This document shows, piece after piece, positions 61,003 to 63,907 of a stretch of DNA of 63,907 nucleotides. The stretch lies in NCBI GenBank assembly GCA_015232855.1, contig JADFYW010000010.1, positions 1 through 63,907 on the forward strand, written 5' to 3'. The notes beneath the pieces are model-generated. The model searched no databases. It was given only the letters and a program-made list of their open reading frames with translations, and was not told the origin of the DNA. The translations under genes and the position numbers were made by a program. The stretch's first letter is position 1; each line of letters starts with the position of its first letter. This DNA comes from Fibrobacteria bacterium (GTDB taxonomy: Bacteria > Fibrobacterota > Fibrobacteria > UBA11236 > JADFYW01).

Positions 61003-61350
61003 CTTTTAGTTGTCAGCATTCAGTTATCAGTTTTCAGTTTTCAGTTTTCAGTTTTCAGTTTTGAATAATGGCTTCACTTAAAATTATTAAAAGTGCGAAG
61101 CACACTTATTAACTGACTACTGACAACTGCCAACTTATAACTGTTTCAGCGTACACATGTCTTTGGTTAATAGTTTACTCTGTTTCAAATTTTAGTCAAC
61201 CTGCGCTTTTAGTTGTCAGCATTCAGTTATCAGTTTTCAGTTTTCAGTTTTCAGTTTTCAGTTTTGAATAATGGCTTCGCTTAAAATTATTATAAGTGCG
61301 GAGCACACCTTTTAACTGATTACTGGCGACTGACAACTGATAACTGTTTG
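61003..61350. repeat. Duplicated 203-bp unit with TTTTCAG repeats
   Basis: Two copies (from 61003 and 61206) start with CTTTTAGTTGTCAGCATTCA, run into four TTTTCAG heptamers (61031-61058 and 61234-61261) and share about 140 bp including GAATAATGGCTTC. Near the ends, CAGTTATCAGTT and AACTGATAACTG are inverted, as in short palindromic intergenic elements. It fills 60964-61357. Confidence 0.85.
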
Positions 61351-61357
61351 CTGATTA

Positions 61358-63907
61358 CTATTTCAGCATCATAAGCCTCTTGACCGCAATCTGATTACCA
61401 ATCTTAATCCTGGCAAAATACTGTCCGGCATTTAGTTCTTTATTGTTGTCACCTCTTCCATCCCAGGAAATGGTATGAGTACCCGCAGATAGGGATCTCG
61501 CAGCTAATGACCGGACTTTTATTCCACTAATATCATAAACTGCAAGATGTATCCGTTGCGCGAGTTTGAGTTCAAAATTAACCTGGGTCTTTATTTGGAA
61601 AGGATTTGGATAGAAATCGGGTATATGAATGTCTGCTATTACTTTTGTTAGAGGAACAGTTGCTTCATCAGTTGATATCACAAATTCTCTATCAGCTACA
61701 TTATTATTCACATCTCTGATAGCAAACTGAACCCGATAGCTGGAATCAGCACTTGCACTGAAAGGGAGACCTTTGACGGTCATAGTCGCTTCTTCTGTGG
61801 TTCCATCAGCAAGGTCAAACTCACCGGGTATCCACTTACTCCAGGTAATACCGCTATCGGAAGAATATCGGCATACTCCTGAGTGATATTCACTGGCGAT
61901 TTCAGCTTCAGAAAGGGCTTTGCTTACCAGGTGTACTTCATCTATCATTGTGCCAGCCGCGAAAGCGGTATTCCCCCTTCCTCCCAGTTTTAAAGGACGA
62001 AAAGCGTCCACACTAAATCCGGTCCAGTCTTTTTCAACGATAAGTTCTCCATTAGAATAAAATTTTGCCCATTGTCCATCAAAGACAAACGTATTGTAAA
62101 GCCAGCCGCCAGGCAATGCACCCACAGGCGTGTACATTGAATATTCTGTATTATTTTCTCCTTTAGCATTTATTTGTAACTGGTTTGAAAAAGTCCACAT
62201 ATAGCCAAGTGAGCCTTTACTATTGTAATCTCCAATGCCTAATATTTGATCATTCACTCCTTGTTTTACTATCCACATAGAGAAGGTAATTGGTTTGGCA
62301 GGTCCCATGGGACCATGCCCCATATATGCGTAACAGGCTGTTCTACCGGTAATAGTCAAGTAACCAGTATTGACACCTTTCCACGCATTATCTGTGGAAT
62401 GGGCAGGCTTAGGAGAGCCAAAAAGTGTACCATTAAAACCATTTCCGGAAGCATCATTTACATTACCATTCATATGATAGAGCGCTACGGTTTCTTCTTT
62501 TGGTGCTATTTCCTGGCGTCCTATTCTTAAACCAGTGGCATCCTGCACTTTTAGAGTTAAATCAAGCTCTGTATCACCAATACGGGTCAGCTGCATATTT
62601 GATAAAACAGGGGGCAAAATAACTTTAACGGGATAATCAGCACTCATTAAGCTGTCGCCACCCGTAGTATTTATGCTAAAACGGATTTTGTTTATTTTGG
62701 CTTTGTCTTCAGTAAAGGGTATTTCCAGAGCATGGACGGTATATTGACCACTACTATCGGGGCCCGAACAGGTTACCGGGTGACTATTCCAGGTGTTTCC
62801 CCCATCTTTACTATACATACCCTTAGCAGAGGCGGTATCTATTCCTGCTGCATTATTAACTTTTATGGATAAATTAGCAGGTAAACGGTTAACAATTCCC
62901 TTATTACTAAGGTGTTGCCAATCCAAAGCTGCTATTTTTACCACATATTCTCTTTTTACCGTATGTGTTTTTTTGAAATAATTGCCGGTGTAAGTATCGG
63001 TAATTTTAAACATGACTTTATTCAGGGTTTCGCTTGCCTGATTAAAAGGCACACGTTTTGCAGTAATCGTTACCCAGTTTTTTGTACCACTGGTGCCAGT
63101 AGCACTTACGTCTAAATGCCGTATCCATTTTGTGTTCCCATTAACCGGCTCGTGTATAGCATAGTAACATTGCACACTGGCAGGATTAAGTCCCATGCCT
63201 TCACATTTAACCTGTACCTGGCAATCAGGAGCAGAGCGGTTTACTGCAGTTCCCGGAGTAAAATTTTGCCAGACAGGAAGGGTGACCGCTTTATTGCCAA
63301 TAGTCTTTTTAATCTTAGTAACACGGGATTCCCAGGCACTGGTTCCTTTATCCTTCCACTGCCATAAAAAGGTGTTGCCTATGGAAGAATAAACCGAATT
63401 AAACGCGTTATTGAAATACGTATCGGCAATGGGAGTAGTACTGGTGGCGAGATCCACCGACCGAAACCAAATCCATGATCCAGTAAATTTACCATAAGTT
63501 TGTTTGTATGCGGTAGCGAGCGGTAAATTTGTAGCAAGCTGTGCATCAGAAAAGGTTTCCTGAACAATACCATCCAGGGTGGTCCATCCTTGTATATAGC
63601 TATTGCAATTTCCATCAGTAAGCAACAACTTACAGCCGGGATTAACCATTTGCACCCATTCTCTGTTTGACTTGTAATCAGTTTCTGTGTAATTCTCGGC
63701 ATTACCCTGACAGGTTGTCTGGCTTAAAGGCTCGTAAATCATCATGAAATGGGGTAAGATCGCAGCATTACTTCTCAAGACGTTGTTGATGTATTTTTGG
63801 TTCTTTCCTGTACCTGTCTGCCCGATACATACCCATAATCCGTATTCTTTGGCCTCCTCTACCCATTCGGAGTATGTATATGTTTTCCCCATGCCGGTAT
63901 TATCTCT
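61358..63907 (-). CDS. Large secreted enzyme-like protein, paralog of 43063-45837, 5' end outside window
   Basis: About 850 codons, open to the right edge, so the signal peptide is not seen. Order of domains is as in the paralog: barrel-like N-part (WVEEAKEYGLWVCIGQ, CKLLLTDGNCNSYIQGWTTLDGI, FTGSWIWFRSVD), Ig-like segments (WIRHLDVSATGTSGTKNWVTI), LamG (about 485-665; ITFSMWIVKQGVNDQ) and FlgD-like tail (GTHTISWDGRGDNNKELNAGQYFARI). The acidic pair EADEP of the paralog is not conserved here (MIYEPLSQT keeps one Glu). The ATG at 63892 is internal. Confidence 0.7.
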   Translation of the reverse strand, partial: RDNTGMGKTYTYSEWVEEAKEYGLWVCIGQTGTGKNQKYINNVLRSNAAILPHFMMIYEPLSQTTCQGNAENYTETDYKSNREWVQMVNPGCKLLLTDGNCNSYIQGWTTLDGIVQETFSDAQLATNLPLATAYKQTYGKFTGSWIWFRSVDLATSTTPIADTYFNNAFNSVYSSIGNTFLWQWKDKGTSAWESRVTKIKKTIGNKAVTLPVWQNFTPGTAVNRSAPDCQVQVKCEGMGLNPASVQCYYAIHEPVNGNTKWIRHLDVSATGTSGTKNWVTITAKRVPFNQASETLNKVMFKITDTYTGNYFKKTHTVKREYVVKIAALDWQHLSNKGIVNRLPANLSIKVNNAAGIDTASAKGMYSKDGGNTWNSHPVTCSGPDSSGQYTVHALEIPFTEDKAKINKIRFSINTTGGDSLMSADYPVKVILPPVLSNMQLTRIGDTELDLTLKVQDATGLRIGRQEIAPKEETVALYHMNGNVNDASGNGFNGTLFGSPKPAHSTDNAWKGVNTGYLTITGRTACYAYMGHGPMGPAKPITFSMWIVKQGVNDQILGIGDYNSKGSLGYMWTFSNQLQINAKGENNTEYSMYTPVGALPGGWLYNTFVFDGQWAKFYSNGELIVEKDWTGFSVDAFRPLKLGGRGNTAFAAGTMIDEVHLVSKALSEAEIASEYHSGVCRYSSDSGITWSKWIPGEFDLADGTTEEATMTVKGLPFSASADSSYRVQFAIRDVNNNVADREFVISTDEATVPLTKVIADIHIPDFYPNPFQIKTQVNFELKLAQRIHLAVYDISGIKVRSLAARSLSAGTHTISWDGRGDNNKELNAGQYFARIKIGNQIAVKRLMMLK

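Noticed and set aside
61003-61350. CRISPR array
   Set aside because: The TTTTCAG units are 7 bp and directly adjacent, without spacers; no cas genes are near.

Overview
The window is A+T-rich bacterial chromosomal DNA, probably from the phylum Fibrobacterota or a close relative. This is an inference. It rests on a TIGR02147-family protein (38791-39264), the C-terminal tail of a 'Fibrobacter succinogenes major domain' type protein (6212-6343), AgmX/PglI-type TonB-like proteins, and large secreted proteins with FlgD-like or sorting-type C-terminal tails. There is no rRNA, tRNA, CRISPR array or phage module.

Layout. (1) 1-8150 is an accessory island of AAA ATPases with DUF4143 or PD-(D/E)XK tails, some broken, ending in a hipBA toxin-antitoxin pair. 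A conserved, dyad-rich repeat of about 200 bp separates the units. (2) 8200-15440, minus strand, is a tandem array of four paralogous membrane PAS histidine kinases followed by a small DsbD-N-like secreted protein. The last kinase has lost its phospho-acceptor histidine. (3) 15600-25320 holds an outer-membrane-type protein, PhoH, a membrane glycosyltransferase-like protein, a DUF2459 protein and a DUF2089 / VIT-VWA / AgmX cluster. (4) 25445-29112 holds a TA-flanked MITE-like element, a glycosyltransferase-sulfotransferase fusion, GDP-fucose synthase and NAD synthase, the last with an apparent ATC start. (5) 29284-38563 holds a two-component pair, a PQQ-propeller protein, pssA, a lipoprotein, hemE and mnmA. 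(6) 38791-46000 holds a truncated TIGR02147 protein, a ThyA-like enzyme, a hidden 28-residue membrane peptide and three secreted proteins. (7) 46486-57625 is a light-sensing and signalling block. It contains a CarH-type B12 photosensory protein (W-x9-EH and E-x-H-x-x-G motifs) without a DNA-binding domain, two multidomain kinases and an uncharacterised helical protein, then a secreted propeller protein and a BLUF-EAL blue-light phosphodiesterase. (8) 57718-63907 holds an AAA/DUF1703 protein, a MetF-MetV fusion interrupted by a -1 frameshift on an A-AAA-AAC heptamer, a duplicated 203-bp repeat, and a second copy of the large secreted enzyme family.

Two kinds of cis-structure link distant genes. 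An 18-bp palindrome, GTTKCATANNYATGMAAC, occurs four times, three of them 109-147 bp upstream of genes for secreted proteins; it looks like the operator of an undescribed regulon. A palindromic element (15612-15734 and 32026-32112) supplies the start codon, Shine-Dalgarno sequence and the MNMKK signal-peptide n-region of two unrelated exported proteins. The most interesting system is the B12 photoreceptor phosphorelay next to BLUF-EAL, followed by the palindrome regulon and the repeat-separated ATPase array. All family calls were made by reading the sequence; no database search was run.
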